A stretch of 64,000 bases of DNA from Aldrovandia affinis (taxonomy: Eukaryota; Chordata; Actinopteri; Notacanthiformes; Halosauridae): contig JAINUG010000393.1 of NCBI GenBank assembly GCA_029706075.1, positions 124,001 through 188,000 on the forward strand. The letters are read 5' to 3'. Both the position numbers and the translations under genes were made by a program. This document shows, in pieces, positions 1-11,036 of this stretch; position 1 is the stretch's first letter; every line of letters starts with the position of its first letter. The notes beneath the pieces were generated by a model, which was not told where the DNA came from, did no database searches, and saw nothing but the letters and a program-made list of their open reading frames with translations.

Positions 1-2014
1 ACGCGCACATGCATGCACAATTAACATTCTTTCTCTTTCCTGGTCTCACAGACACACACACGCACACACAAAATGCACACGTGCGTGCACACAAACACAC
101 ACACATAAACACACTCTCTCTCTCTATCTCTTTATGTCTATCATAACCAGTTAAAAGGTAAATGGGGAAAGGTTTATCTTTTGACATTATTTAAATGAAC
201 ACACACAATGTATTACACACTGTCTACCACAATTAACTCTGTGTAATGGCATTTGGTGTTGGATACAAGGTTAATTTTAGGAACGTGGTCCTAAATAAAT
301 ATTAAAATCTACTTTCTCTGTCATTATTGATGGCTCTCTCATTGTTTCCCAGGTTGAGGAAAACCAGCTGCATTCTTTTGTGCTAAAAAAGAACGCGACC
401 TCCTTACAGTGACCAAACACAGAACACCTGCCCTCGGGACACCTGCCCTCCAGGATACTTGCCGCCCTGGACACCGCATTGAAATGAGTTAAACTGCAAT
501 TGCTCAGACCTACAGTATTTAAAAACACAGCCGTGGCTGAGTGCTCTTCAAAAAGATATAAAGAACTCAGACAGTGTGTGTAATATAAAGATATAATACA
601 TTTAAGTGCTAAACCGATAAAAAAAATGTTATCTATTAAAAAAAACAGAGCTAGTCAATTTTCATTTTGCATTTTTTCTCCCTTCTCATGATTAGCATTT
701 GCCTAATAAGAAATACAATGGCAGCTTTGGCCATAACAGACATCATACTAACCTAAACTAAAATAAAGGGCTACAGTGTGTACTTTGGCAGGTCTTATGG
801 ATTGGGCAGTAAAATTATTGCAAAGGTATTGAGATGAGGGGCAGCCCTGAGCCCAAATAGCCCCGGCCAGCAGAGCTGGGGGGCCAGGGCGGAAGGGACA
901 AAAGGCCCACCTGAGCTTCCGGAAAGTATCACATCTCTGGCAACATCTCACCTCTCAGCAAATCAGTGCCTGGGGAGAATCTGACCTGCCTGCCAGATAT
1001 ACACTGTATATCCATGGACGTGGGGACTTGGAGGATTTTCTCATTCCTTCTGTTTTCCCCCCTTCCCTAGTTTATGGAGATGTCAGGCTGGGGGAGGGCA
1101 GCGTAGGGTCCCAGGGAAGCAGTTAATCATGTAAATAAACCCAATCCAAGAGTCAATCGCTAATGTGTTTTACACACAGGGAAAAAGCCACTGCTGTTGT
1201 GATCAGGCAGGACACGGGCCCGTGTGTGCACTCCTCTTCTTCCCCTTCCACTTTCAGGGCCCGTTTCACTGCTTCCGCGTCATGGGGAATTTGTGTGCAG
1301 TTTTGATGCGTTAGTATGGATTGTTTTGACATAATGGGGGTTATTCGTAAAACTTTACCACCTGTTTTTAAAAACAGACAGCAAAATTCACAACAAAATT
1401 TGTGCTTCATACTCAGAATTGATAAACAAAGCAAAAGAGAGTAAATATTTGTTATCTAGAGTTTTCTGGAGAATTTACCCATTTTAAAAAGGAAAAATTG
1501 ATTTTTTATTTTTATTTTCTTGTTGTCAGTGCTCATAAAACTGACAAAGGAAATAAGTCAAAGGGCTTTTAAATAGAAGGGTCCAATGCACACTGTATTG
1601 TCATTAAAAATATATACTGTATATATGATGACTGTGGCTTATGTTTCTACAATAATATGACATCTAAAAGGTATTTGCTCTCAACGTAAAGCCGAACCCC
1701 CCATTAACGTGTAATGTGACGATGTGTGAGAATGCTATGCTAAGTGAGACCAGATGGCCCATAACGAGACAGTTCTACTGCACGTCCTCCTGCTTCAATA
1801 AGAACATGACAGTGCCAATAATTGTGACACGTGTTTTTGAGAAAATTTTTAATATTTTCTTTGAATAATTGTAGTTCAGTTAAAGGTTGGATTTCAGGTT
1901 TTTCCCCGTTTTCCTCCCCAATTTGTAAGCCAATTATACCCTCTATTCATTTTAATTAACCCTCCCCACGAACTCACCACTTGTCTCTACAGGGCAAGCT
2001 ACTCTCTGAGGCCA
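1..2014. other. Intergenic, no gene seen; CA/CT repeat at the left edge
   Basis: Positions 50-133 are an impure CA repeat running into a short CT tract. The rest is AT-rich single-copy-looking DNA with stop codons in every frame. A GC-richer patch lies at 840-960 but shows no splice-flanked reading frame. No transposon termini were recognised. Confidence 0.6.
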
Positions 2015-2185
2015 GCGATGATCCGTGTCCTTCCAGATGGAACTCGGCCACCCCCTTTCCCCCTTGCGTGCTTCACAGCGAGTTCATGCCGACCACCCTC
2101 CCCCTCCCCGAGGAGTGGACAGCCAAATGACGCCCCTGATCGGGGCTAATGGCCAGGGCTGGTCAGGCAGAGACGGGTTTCAAAC
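2015..2185 (-). mobile_element. tRNA-derived SINE fragment, family A
   Basis: Read on the minus strand, this block matches the body of the SINE at 38355-38720 (shared landmarks: a 'ccagccctggcca' block, a 'gatcaggggcg' block and a 'ccgtcttggagg'-like block). Head and tail are missing. A reading frame across it and the adjoining Tc1 end is accidental. Confidence 0.6.
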
Positions 2186-2224
2186 TGCATCTCTGACAGG
2201 TACGTCACACTCGTACAGGAATGG

Positions 2225-2478
2225 TTTGATGTATGAAAATGATATAAACCATATGCCACACTTATGGGAGATTCTGGAGCTGTACCTTTCACCACCATCA
2301 GCAAAACAACATATGATGGAATTTCTCATAGAAGAATGGTATCGCATCCCTCCAATAGAATTCCAGACATTTGTAGAATCTATGCCAAAGTGCATTGAAG
2401 CTGTTCTGGAGGCTCGTGGTGGCCCAGCACCCTATTAAAACACTTGGTGTTTCCTTGTAGTTTTTTTTACCTGCATGT
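2225..2478 (+). mobile_element. 3' end of a small Tc1-like DNA transposon (family S)
   Basis: The plus-strand frame encodes the C-terminal end of a Tc1 transposase, including LWEILELYLSPPSAKQH, EEWYRIPPIEFQTFVESMP and ending in PAPY followed by a stop. The element end follows (a 'tggtgtttcctt' block, then 'tacctgc'), resembling the termini at 18022-18512. The catalytic DDE region and left end are absent, so this is a dead fragment. Confidence 0.8.
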
Positions 2479-2785
2479 TTTTGTATGCTGTATTACTGTT
2501 TGCCCTGTATGCTCACTAACTGAATAGCTGAATGATTGTTTGAGGAGTTGATTGTCTTGACACCTGTATGTCCAATTAACCAATCACAGGGCTTTAAGAC
2601 GGTGGAGGGGTGAGGTGAGGAATCCATCTAGAAAGAGAAATGTCTAGGTGGGGGAGGCTGGGTTTCCTGTGAAGAGTCAGTGGAGATAGAGAAAGAGAGG
2701 GGGGGACCTGAGGCTCGCCTGGCCTTCCCTGGCCCACTCAGAGTAAATGTAAATTAGGCAGAAGGATTTCTGAACAGCATCCACC
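2479..2785. other. Intergenic, nothing recognised
   Basis: Single-copy-looking sequence with purine-rich patches (2660-2705). No reading frame, splice pattern or repeat terminus could be supported. Confidence 0.5.
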
Positions 2786-2837
2786 TGCACGTGTATGTGC
2801 TGCGTACTCACACCGAAGAAGAACTCACTTGGGCTCC

Positions 2838-3275
2838 CATACACACACATGCACACATGCACAGATACACGCACACATACACACACACACGCACACAAAC
2901 ATGCAGACAAGCACAGGCATACACACACTCATGTAAAATCTGCATACACATGCACACACTCACTCACAAAAATACTTTAACATATAATTTTTAATTATAT
3001 TTTTATATTTAAAATCTTAAATTCTGTGGATCATTTTAAATGGATTTCTCTGTCTGATCACTTCTACAAGTGTGTTTGCTTTGTCCATTGAGCTGCTCTT
3101 TATCATGGTGAAAACACAAGGGGAAATCAGGGAGGCATAAAACCATAAAAGTATTGATTGGTGGCCAAACACCTGCAGTGTGGAGAAAATTTAAGAGAGG
3201 GGCAATGAATCAATTTTTCACCCACTCATTGGACACACATGTTTTTTCCTCCTTGCCTTCCACCTCTGATTTTTT

Positions 3276-3291
<16 letters not shown>
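2838..3291 (+). repeat. Left arm of a dispersed inverted duplication
   Basis: This segment (CA-rich start, AT-rich centre, then a 'ttggtggccaaacacctg' block and the start of a CT tract) recurs in inverse orientation at about 6336-6790. The non-repetitive part (about 2965-3275) matches base for base with only scattered differences, so this is not just shared microsatellite. Both arms end at simple repeats. Confidence 0.85.
2839..2968. repeat. Impure CA microsatellite
   Basis: CA dinucleotides interrupted by ATG and AGA triplets. All overlapping histidine/threonine-rich frames are shadows of the repeat. Confidence 0.9.

Positions 3292-3361
<70 letters not shown>
3276..3361. repeat. CT microsatellite
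   Basis: Nearly pure CT tract of about 85 bases with one interruption. It gives spurious poly-Ser/Leu and poly-Arg/Glu frames. Confidence 0.95.
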
Positions 3362-3366
<5 letters not shown>

Positions 3367-3837
3367 CCCAGTTTCCCTTGAATATTCTTGGTCATATGTT
3401 CTATTATACAGTACATGCGTGATATACACCACTGGTGGATTTTCCCAACCCCCCCCAATCTGATTCCAAGGATTTTGGAAATGCAGCTACTGTCCCAGTG
3501 TAGGCGGGAGTGAAATTCAGGGCCCACAGTGGAGGACCCGGCAACTCCATTTAAACGTTCCCCAATTCTCTTGATGCTCCTTAAGAGTAAATCTCTCAAA
3601 TGACATTTTGTTTCAACATATAATGTGCATGGTAAATCACAACTCTGACAGTCATTTTGCTTTATTTATAGGTAGGGTAGGACATTTAAACTGAATAAAC
3701 ACTATATGAATTATTTATCTGGGTTTAATACCTCAGTTATTGTGCACATCGATGTATTTGTATATTATATTCGATTATAATTTAAATAGGATGAATCTGA
3801 GGAGTCCAGATGGTTAGGGTTGCAGAGTATGTGGTAA
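3362..3837. other. Intergenic, nothing recognised
   Basis: AT-rich sequence between a CT tract and a LINE tail. No gene or repeat end identified. Confidence 0.5.
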
Positions 3838-4060
3838 ATAGACCCTGTGACTGCCAGAAGAGGATGGGCTCTCCCCCTTTTTAGTCTGGTTCCTCCCAAG
3901 GTTTCTCCCTACCAAGGGAGTTTTTCCTTGCCACTGTTGCCTTTAGGCTTGCTTTTGGGGGGGTCTAGGCCTGGGTTCCCCCTCTGTTAAGCGTTTTGTG
4001 ACAATTCTATTGTGAAAAGCGCTATACAAATCAATTTGATTTGATTTGATTTGATATTGC
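3838..4060 (+). mobile_element. 5'-truncated LINE 3' end (L2-like) with TTTGA tail
   Basis: The block holds a common fish LINE 3' untranslated region: an 'agtttttccttgccactg' motif, 'gaaaagcgctatacaaat', then a tandem 'tttga' tail at about 4035-4055. No coding sequence remains. The family assignment rests on recognising these 3' landmarks. Confidence 0.65.
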
Positions 4061-4223
4061 AGAGGTGGTATCCATAATTTTATTTTAATTCATTAATTGC
4101 TATTGCTAAAGCAATGACTGAGCATCTGATTTGATCCTGGAGTTCTCTATCCCTATCTCGTGGCGTTCCAAGCGGGCGGGCTGTGGAAAACAGCTCGTTG
4201 CTGGGTTTCAGGAACCTTCTGGA

Positions 4224-4302
4224 ACAGTACAGTACAGTACAGTACAGTACAGTACGGTACGGCACGGCATGGCACGGCACAGCACGGCACAGTACAGTAC
4301 AA
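4224..4302. repeat. AGTAC pentanucleotide satellite with degenerate variants
   Basis: Begins as six or so perfect AGTAC units, drifts through GGTAC, GGCAC and GGCAT units, and returns to AGTAC. It ends directly against a putative MITE terminus at 4303. Confidence 0.9.
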
Positions 4303-4613
4303 CAGTGGCTCCCAAACTCGGTCTCGGAGACCCCACTCTGTAAAGATCTTACCACTTTCTAAAGGAATCATGTGTGATAAAATAATCATGTATCTGACTG
4401 ATTTAAAGTCCTGGGATGTGAATATGGGACATTTATTGTTCATGGCATGCATAGCTATTTCTGACACATTATGGCCCAAAGAAAGGAAATCATGCTTCAA
4501 TAGAAATTAAAAAGTTGAATTAAGAACAATAAACAGCTAATCAGAAGTTGCAATTATGATTAGAACAAAAACCAGCACACATTGTGGGTCCCCAGGACTT
4601 TTGGGAACCACTA
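4303..4613. mobile_element. Putative hAT-like MITE
   Basis: The left end 'cagtggctcccaaa' and the right end 'ttttgggaaccacta' are inverted versions of each other, and the similarity continues inward through a 'gg-gacccac' block. About 310 bp, with no coding capacity. No 8-bp target duplication could be found, so the exact ends are uncertain. Confidence 0.55.
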
Positions 4614-5004
4614 CATTTGTGCAAGCATGGTTTTCCCATTCTGGCAGTGACCTGATTTATCTTATTGCTCTGTTCCTCACTAAAAAAGCAAGGAAATTGT
4701 GGGTTGTCCTCATTCATCATATTCCTTGTGCGGTGATGTCACTTCCTCCTAGGAATGTGTGAGACCACAGAGCTGAAGCCAGTCCACTGCCTTCAATAAC
4801 TGAAATATTTAAAATGTGAACTGCGCAGGGGACGACACTACATGCGCAGCTGGAGCAGGCAGACTGTGCTTCCAGATTAAAGGGAGAAGTCTGTTTCAGT
4901 GATGAGGCTTCCTTTGGCTTTTTGCAAACATAAACCCATCCAGATGTAGGAAAAACAGTAAAAGATGGCTGAACAGACCATATTTCTTTCTTCCACTGCC
5001 CAGG

Positions 5005-5225
5005 TTCTATACCAGGGGTGGGCAATCTTACCCTGTGTGGGTCGGTGTGGGTGCAGGCTTTTGTTCCAGCCGAGCAGTAGCTCACCTGATTTGACTAATC
5101 AGCTAATCAAAGTCTTCAATCAGGGCTTTGATTAGTGGAATCAGGCATGTCACTGTTCAGTTGGAACAAAAGCCTGCACCCACACCGGCCCACACAGGGT
5201 AAGATTGCCCACCCCTGTTCTATAC
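5005..5225. mobile_element. hAT-type MITE with 8-bp target duplication
   Basis: A 205-bp element (5013-5217) starts with 'caggggtgggcaa' and ends with its exact inverse. The inverted similarity runs about 60 bp inward, so the element is almost a hairpin. It is flanked by perfect 8-bp direct repeats 'ttctatac' (5005-5012 and 5218-5225), the size made by hAT transposases. It has no coding capacity and must have been mobilised in trans. Confidence 0.92.
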
Positions 5226-5248
5226 TCATTACACCAGGTTATGCATTC

Positions 5249-5625
5249 TTAATTGGCCTTGGTTACAAGCAGTTTCTGAATGGCAGCCCTACCATAAATA
5301 TCATATTTGTGTAGCTCATGAGGTATCGTTTTTGTTGAGACTGGGTCACAGTGGTGTAGATTCAGTCTGTGGTAATATACGTATGAGGCAATTGTTTTGT
5401 GTTTTTTAGAAACTATCCTGTTAAGTATCCATCTACAGTATCCCTTTTGGTGAGCTTCAACTTGTGACCACTGTTCCTCTTTCCTGATGCAGGTTTTCCT
5501 TGTTTGGCGTATGCTGTCATGATTTTCCACACTGTTCTCTTTGATACATTAAATAATTTAATAGTTTCTGTAACTGACACACCTGCAATTCGGGCACCAT
5601 CTATTTGACCTCTTTTCAAAATCTA
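5249..5625 (-). pseudogene. Tc1-like transposase N-terminal relic
   Basis: On the minus strand the conceptual product has the Tc1 helix-turn-helix region: GVSVTETIKLFNVSKRTV, then a basic linker and a second DNA-binding segment containing LHHCDPVSTKT. The frame is broken near 5440, so two overlapping frames are needed. No DDE catalytic core follows. This family differs from the other Tc1-like copies in the window. Confidence 0.8.
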
Positions 5626-5639
5626 TTAGATCTCTCATG

Positions 5640-6335
5640 TTGAAGAGGAACTTACATATTAAATATTGATTTTAAAATGTATTTTATAGCAGAAACATAT
5701 TGGTAGTATTGACATTAATATGGAACACATGTGTAGCCTCCTTTTTAATTGGGTCAAAGAGGAGAGAGAGACTATGGAGAAGTGAGAGAATGATCTATGA
5801 GTGCATATCCAGGAGCCCGGCAGTAATGGCCGTACAGAGCGCTGAGATCAGGCTGGATAAAACAGACTCACAGCAGGAAGATGATGGATGAGATACACCA
5901 GAGTTTCTCATACACAACTTAGTCAAGAAATACACACTCAAATGTACACTCAAAATCAAATGTACATAAACAAGATGCAAAGACTGCAGGGGAAACATAC
6001 AATGTCTAGAATACACCCCAGGGGGACTGCAACAGATGGAATGCACCAGCGTCATCTCAACAGAAATATTGAGTATACCAGATTGAACCGGACTGAACTG
6101 GACTGAACTGTTAGTAGTGGGTAGGAATTTTTATCGAATACCTGAATACCCTGATTTACAATATGTCTTCAGAATTCTACATGAATTGTCCTACTTTTTG
6201 GTGGAACTAAGAGTGCTTCAATATCCAGTGCTTTGTCATGAAATCCTCCTTCTACCTTTAATAAAGACTAGCTTCATTATTCCTTTCTTATGTCCCTGGC
6301 CCTAGTCCCTTAGGCAGACATACAGACAGACAGAT
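5640..6335. other. Intergenic, nothing recognised
   Basis: Mixed-composition sequence with no supported gene. Short open frames here lack start context and splice signals. Confidence 0.5.
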
Positions 6336-6790
6336 AGAGAGAGAGAGAGAGAAATCAGAGGTGGAAGGCAAGGAGGAAAAAACATGTGTGTCCAATGAGT
6401 GGGTGAAAAATGTATTCATTGTCCCTCTCTTAAATGTTCTCCACACTACAGGTGTTTGGCCACCGATCAATACTTTTATGGTTTTATGCCTCCCTGATTT
6501 CCCCTTGTGTTTTCACCATGATAAAGAGCAGCTCAATAGACAAAGCAAACACACTTGTAGAAGTGATCAGACAGAGAAGATCCATTTAAAATGATCCACA
6601 GAATTTAAGATTTTAAATATAAAAATATAATTAAAAAATATATGTTAAAGTATTTTTGTGAGTGAGTGTGTGCATGTGTATGCGGGTTTACATGAGTGTG
6701 TGTATGCCTGTGCTTGTCTGCATGTTTGTGTGCGTGTGTGCATGTGTGTGTATACGTGTCTGTGTGTGTATGTATGTGTGCGTGTATCTG
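6336..6790 (-). repeat. Right arm of the dispersed inverted duplication
   Basis: Reverse complement of about 2838-3291. It begins in a short GA tract (the inverse of the CT tract of the other arm), runs through the same single-copy block and ends in the GT repeat. Confidence 0.85.
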
Positions 6791-7020
6791 TGCATGTGTG
6801 CATGTGTGTGTATGGGTGTGTGTGTGCGTCCGTGTATGTGTGTGTGTGTGCATGTGTGTGTATGCGTGTCTGTATGTGCACGTGTGTATGCATGTGCGTA
6901 CATGTATGCATGCGTGTGTATGGGTGTGTGTGCGTGCATGCATGTATGTGTGCATGTGTATGTGTGTATGCCTCTGTCTGTGTGTCGATGTGTGTATAAG
7001 CACACATGTATTTGTATGCG
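6655..7020. repeat. Long impure GT microsatellite
   Basis: About 360 bp of GT/GC/AT-alternating sequence, much longer than its inverted partner at 2839-2968. It produces cysteine/valine-rich and histidine/threonine-rich spurious frames. Confidence 0.92.
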
Positions 7021-7344
7021 CTTCTGAGAGAGAGAGAAAGAGAAAGAGACCTAGGGAAGTAATCACTTTGGGCTGGAAGAATTCACAGATGTTCTGTAAG
7101 GCCTGTTTTCTTTAGAGGTGAAGAAAATCATGTTCCACAGAAGCGCTGTGAAATTGCCTGCTGCTTTTCAGGAAGGAGACATGTGCTAATGCGATGATTT
7201 TTGCTCCTCTAGGAAAACAAAACAAAACAAAAAATGTCAGAAAAAAGACAAAAGTGCAAAAATAGTTTTTTATGATATCACCTCAGGTGACCATACATTA
7301 GATTCCATGAACCTGTATTTTTATTAACATTTATTTATTTATTC

Positions 7345-7580
7345 ATTTATAGGGGGGAGTGTGAGCTGGCATGAACTCGCCCGGAAGCACGAAGGGTGTC
7401 TCCAGAAAAGGGGGTGAGTTCCATCTTGGAGGAGGGGGATCATCGCTGGCCTCTGGGAATTAGCTTGGCCCCGAGGACGGGCGGTGAGTTTCTGAGGGAG
7501 GGTAAATCAAAATAAATAGAGGGTGTAATTGGCCACTAAATTGGGACAAAAATGGGACAAAGTCTGAAACAAATATTAAA
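7345..7580 (+). mobile_element. SINE family A, headless copy
   Basis: Shares with the SINEs at 26760-27115 and 38355-38720 a 'ggacgggcggtgagtttctg' block and the tail 'gagggtgtaattggccac'. The tRNA-like head is missing. Confidence 0.65.
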
Positions 7581-8690
7581 TACTGTATATATATATTTTT
7601 AATCACACCACTGGAAAATGGTGCGCATTTTAAACTTGAATTCTGTACAAAAGTGTGGGTTACGTTCTCTCTGTCTGTCACTGTCTCTCTATTTCTCCCA
7701 CTCTCTCCAGAGATAATAAAATATAGCAACATGCTGACCTCTCACTCTCAGTGTATTTGGGAAGTTTATGTTGTACATGGTTCATAAATGGCTCAGCAAG
7801 GGATTGGAGTTATACATTACCAAGGCGATAATTGACTGTCTGGATGGTTCTGTGACTTGCGATTGGCTCTCTTTCCTTAGCTCTGGATGCAAAAATCATA
7901 AGATCTTCATCTATAATTCAAACTTTAGGAGCACTCTTCAGAATCTTTCAACATTTGAGAGAGTTGATATCTAAAGGGTAATCATCTCTTCACCTTCCTC
8001 TGTCTCTCTCTTCACAGTCTGCTCTGTTTATTATTTTCTTCGCTAATATATTCATTTAGGTATCTGCTTCCGTACCTGGGAAAATATGTATTTGAAATTA
8101 TTTGAACTCTTTAGATATCAATAAACACACTTGCAGATTCCTGAGAATAAAAAATAAATAAAAAACTCTTAGCTAACTACTTAACAAAATTATAACTATT
8201 TTGGAAGAAATATTCTGTTCTGAATGTTGGTGAAAACAAATTATCAGAGATTTGCAGAAGAACTGCGGGTGTATTTAATGGTTTTAAAGCATTTCAAATG
8301 ATGTATTTGACCCTGGCCTGCAGATCTTGGATCAGGTTTCCCCTGTCCAAACTGACACCGATCTTGTTCCACAAGCGAAATTCTTCTGCCCCAGGTGTGT
8401 AAAAAGCGTTGTTTCTGAGTGTGACGACAGTACTCGAGTACTCTACTTTCCTCAAGACGTGCTCCCCCTTTCAGACACTTTTAAACACGGCCTCTATTCT
8501 GCTTCAGGAGGGAAGACATAAACGAGTGGAGAAAGAGAGGGGGGAAGAAGAAAGGAATAAATAAATGTGATTTCCAGGCAGGAAAGGACACCTGTGAAAA
8601 CATTGTTCTGTAAGAACTCACTGTACCAGGACTTCCCCTGGAGGGGCCCTGGGGCTCCGCTCTGCCTTAAGTTTTTAAGCAGCTCTCCAC
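7581..8690. other. Intergenic, nothing recognised
   Basis: AT-rich sequence with short unsupported frames. No splice-flanked coding block or repeat terminus was identified. Confidence 0.5.
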
Positions 8691-8694
8691 TCTC

Positions 8695-8955
8695 CACAGA
8701 GCGGCCTTTAACTCTCCACTCTCCACCCTCCACAGAGCGGCCTTTAACTCTCCACCCTCCACAGAGCGGCCTTTAACTGTCCACCCTCTACAGAGCGGCC
8801 TTTAACTGTCCACCCTCAACAGAGCGGCCTCTAACTCTCCACCTTCAACAGAGCGGCCTTTAACCAAATCTCCACCCTCTACAGAGCGGCCTTTAACCAA
8901 CTCTCCACCCTCTACAGAGCGGCCTTTAACTCTCCACCTTCCACAGAGCGGCCTG
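8695..8955. repeat. Minisatellite, about 29-33 bp unit, 8-9 copies
   Basis: Each unit carries 'cagagcggcctttaactctc' plus a variable CT/AC-rich remainder. Some units have a 4-base 'caaa'-type insertion, giving two length classes. Confidence 0.92.
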
Positions 8956-9431
8956 TGCAGGCTTCCACAAAGGTCTAGGAGAAAAGGCAAGAAAGGATGA
9001 GACCAAAGGATTCCAACTGTCTACAAAGCGCTGCACCCTTCCCGGAACCCAGTCATCCCACTACATATATATAATACACTACTGGTCAAAAGTTTTAGAA
9101 CATTTTCCATTATCCAGTTTTTACTGAAATTTAAGCAGTTCAAGTCCAGTGAATAACCTGAAATGGTGCAAAGGTAAGCGGTAAACTGACAGAGTTTAGA
9201 TGACCAAAAACTGAAAAATAATGTACATTTTTTGGCAGTGAGTAGTTTCCTACACCGTCAAAAGGCACTTGGAAACTGGAGGAAACTCTGACAGGAAGAG
9301 GTCTGGAAAACCCAAAGCCACAACAAAATCAGAAGACAAGTTTCTGAGAGTCAACAGATAGGCGACTCACAGGACAACAGCTTCAAGCACAGCTTAACAC
9401 TGGTCGAAGTAAGGAAATCTCAGTTTCAACT

Positions 9432-9720
9432 ATGAAGAGAAGACTTCGAGCTGCAGGTTTGACAGGTCAAGTGGCAGTAAGAAAGCCATTGCTAAGATGG
9501 CAAAATAAGAAAAAGAGGCTTGCCTGGGCCATGAAGCACCGCCAGTGGACTACTGAAGACTGGAAGAAAGTCTTATTGACCGATGAATCAAAATTTGAAA
9601 TCTTGAAATTTTGAAAGGTTTTTGTAGGCCGTTGGGTAGGCGAACGGATGGTTCCTCAGTGTGTGACACCAACTGTCAAACATGGAGAAGGAAGCATAAT
9701 GGTCTGGGGCTTTTTTGGAG
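9432..9720 (+). pseudogene. Tc1-like transposase fragment (family T copy 1)
   Basis: Encodes MKRRLRAAGLTGQVAV, WQNKKKRLAWAMKHRQWTTE and LLTDESKFEI, a second helix-turn-helix region followed by the first DDE aspartate block. The frame breaks soon after (a stop follows KFEILKF), with further matching sequence (GEGSIMVWG in another frame) to 9720. Inactive. Confidence 0.8.
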
Positions 9721-10019
9721 TTGGCGACTTGCACAGAGTGACTGTTAACCCACGTTAACTCATTACTTATTCCTTATACTTATTTTACTTATTACCCCTT
9801 CCTGTTGTTTGGTTTCTTTTTCTGTGTGGAGCCCACAATGCAGTTCTCCTTCCTGTGTATCAGACTGGCACCAGTTTGTTCGGCGAGTTGTCTGTCATGG
9901 AAGTTTTGTTTTCTGTTTGTTGCAGCCTTATTTTTATGCGCTTACTGGGATGTCTCTGCACTATTGTGCTACGATCGCCAAGCTCTGCTAAATATCCGAG
10001 CTCTCAATTTTAGCAAGAC

Positions 10020-11036
10020 ATGGGTACCCAGATCCCGGGAAATTGGACTACAAACCCCCCTCCCATGCTGTCAGGTATCCCCGCTTACCTGCGTCGTACA
10101 CCGGCGGCTCCTATACGTAAAAAGCGCTCCAAGAGACGGGGGAAGAGGGGAGGTGTGTTGGTGAAATTAAAGATCCTTTTGACGTCCTCTCGCCTGACCG
10201 ATCATCGCCTTCTTCGTGATGGACGCTGCCGGCCTACCCCCGATGTCCGACGCCTGGTGCGCTGGCTCCGACCTGTCGTGACCGGCCTTCTGTCGCCGGA
10301 GCCCGCTGTTGCCCCTGGCTCTACTCCGCTGCTTCTCCTCCCGAGGGACCCGGCGGCGCCTCAAGGCCTCATTCCTCCTGGCCCGGTTTCCTGGCACTCT
10401 CCGACCCGTAGGTGTAGACGTGGTGTAGACCACTCTAGCCTACGCATGCTGAAGCGTGCTGTACGTGTACCACCAGCTAGCGAGGAGCTCAATCTTCGGA
10501 TGGCCCTGATAAACGTCCGGTCCCTGGTGAACAAAACTTTCCAGCTCAATGACTTCTTTACCGCCCGTGAGTTGGATTTTATGTTCCTCACCGAGACCCG
10601 GTTGACTGTTGGCGACAACGTACCGTTCTCTGAACTGCTCCCACCGGACTGTGATTTCCTCAACTCCCCCAGAACCACGGGCAAGTGCGGAGGTCTAGCC
10701 TCTATTTACAAATCATTGTTTAAGTGCCGGCAGATTCCACACGTTACCTATGCTAGCTTTGAACTGCAACTCTTTGAATTAATACTGTCTCCCCCTGTTC
10801 TGTGCGCAGTGGTGTACCGTCCACCTAAATTCAACAAATAATTTTTACATCAGATTGCAGATTTTTTGTCGGGGATCATGGTGAATTATGACCATATATC
10901 AATCTGTGGCGATTTCAATGTTCATGCTTGCTGCCAATTGAAACCTCTGGCCCGGGACTTTCTGAATCTCCTTGATTCATTTAACCTTAAGCAATCGGTC
11001 ACTGGCCCGACGCACGAAAAGGGACACACTTTAGAT
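10020..11036 (+). pseudogene. L2 endonuclease region, 5' plus-strand block
   Basis: Encodes an AP-endonuclease-like domain: LRMALINVRSLVNK, LDFMFLTETR, then AVVYRPPKF and, in another frame, YDHISICGDFNVH and GPTHEKGHTLD. A frameshift or stop lies near 10840. The sequence ends abruptly after GHTLD at the junction with the inverted block. Compared with the inverted copy it has Val for Ala after VRSL and Arg for Trp after LTET. Confidence 0.85.

Noticed and set aside
10020..10841. 273-codon plus-strand frame as a host gene
   Set aside because: Its second half is an L2 endonuclease with a near-identical inverted copy 2 kb away; it belongs to the LINE.
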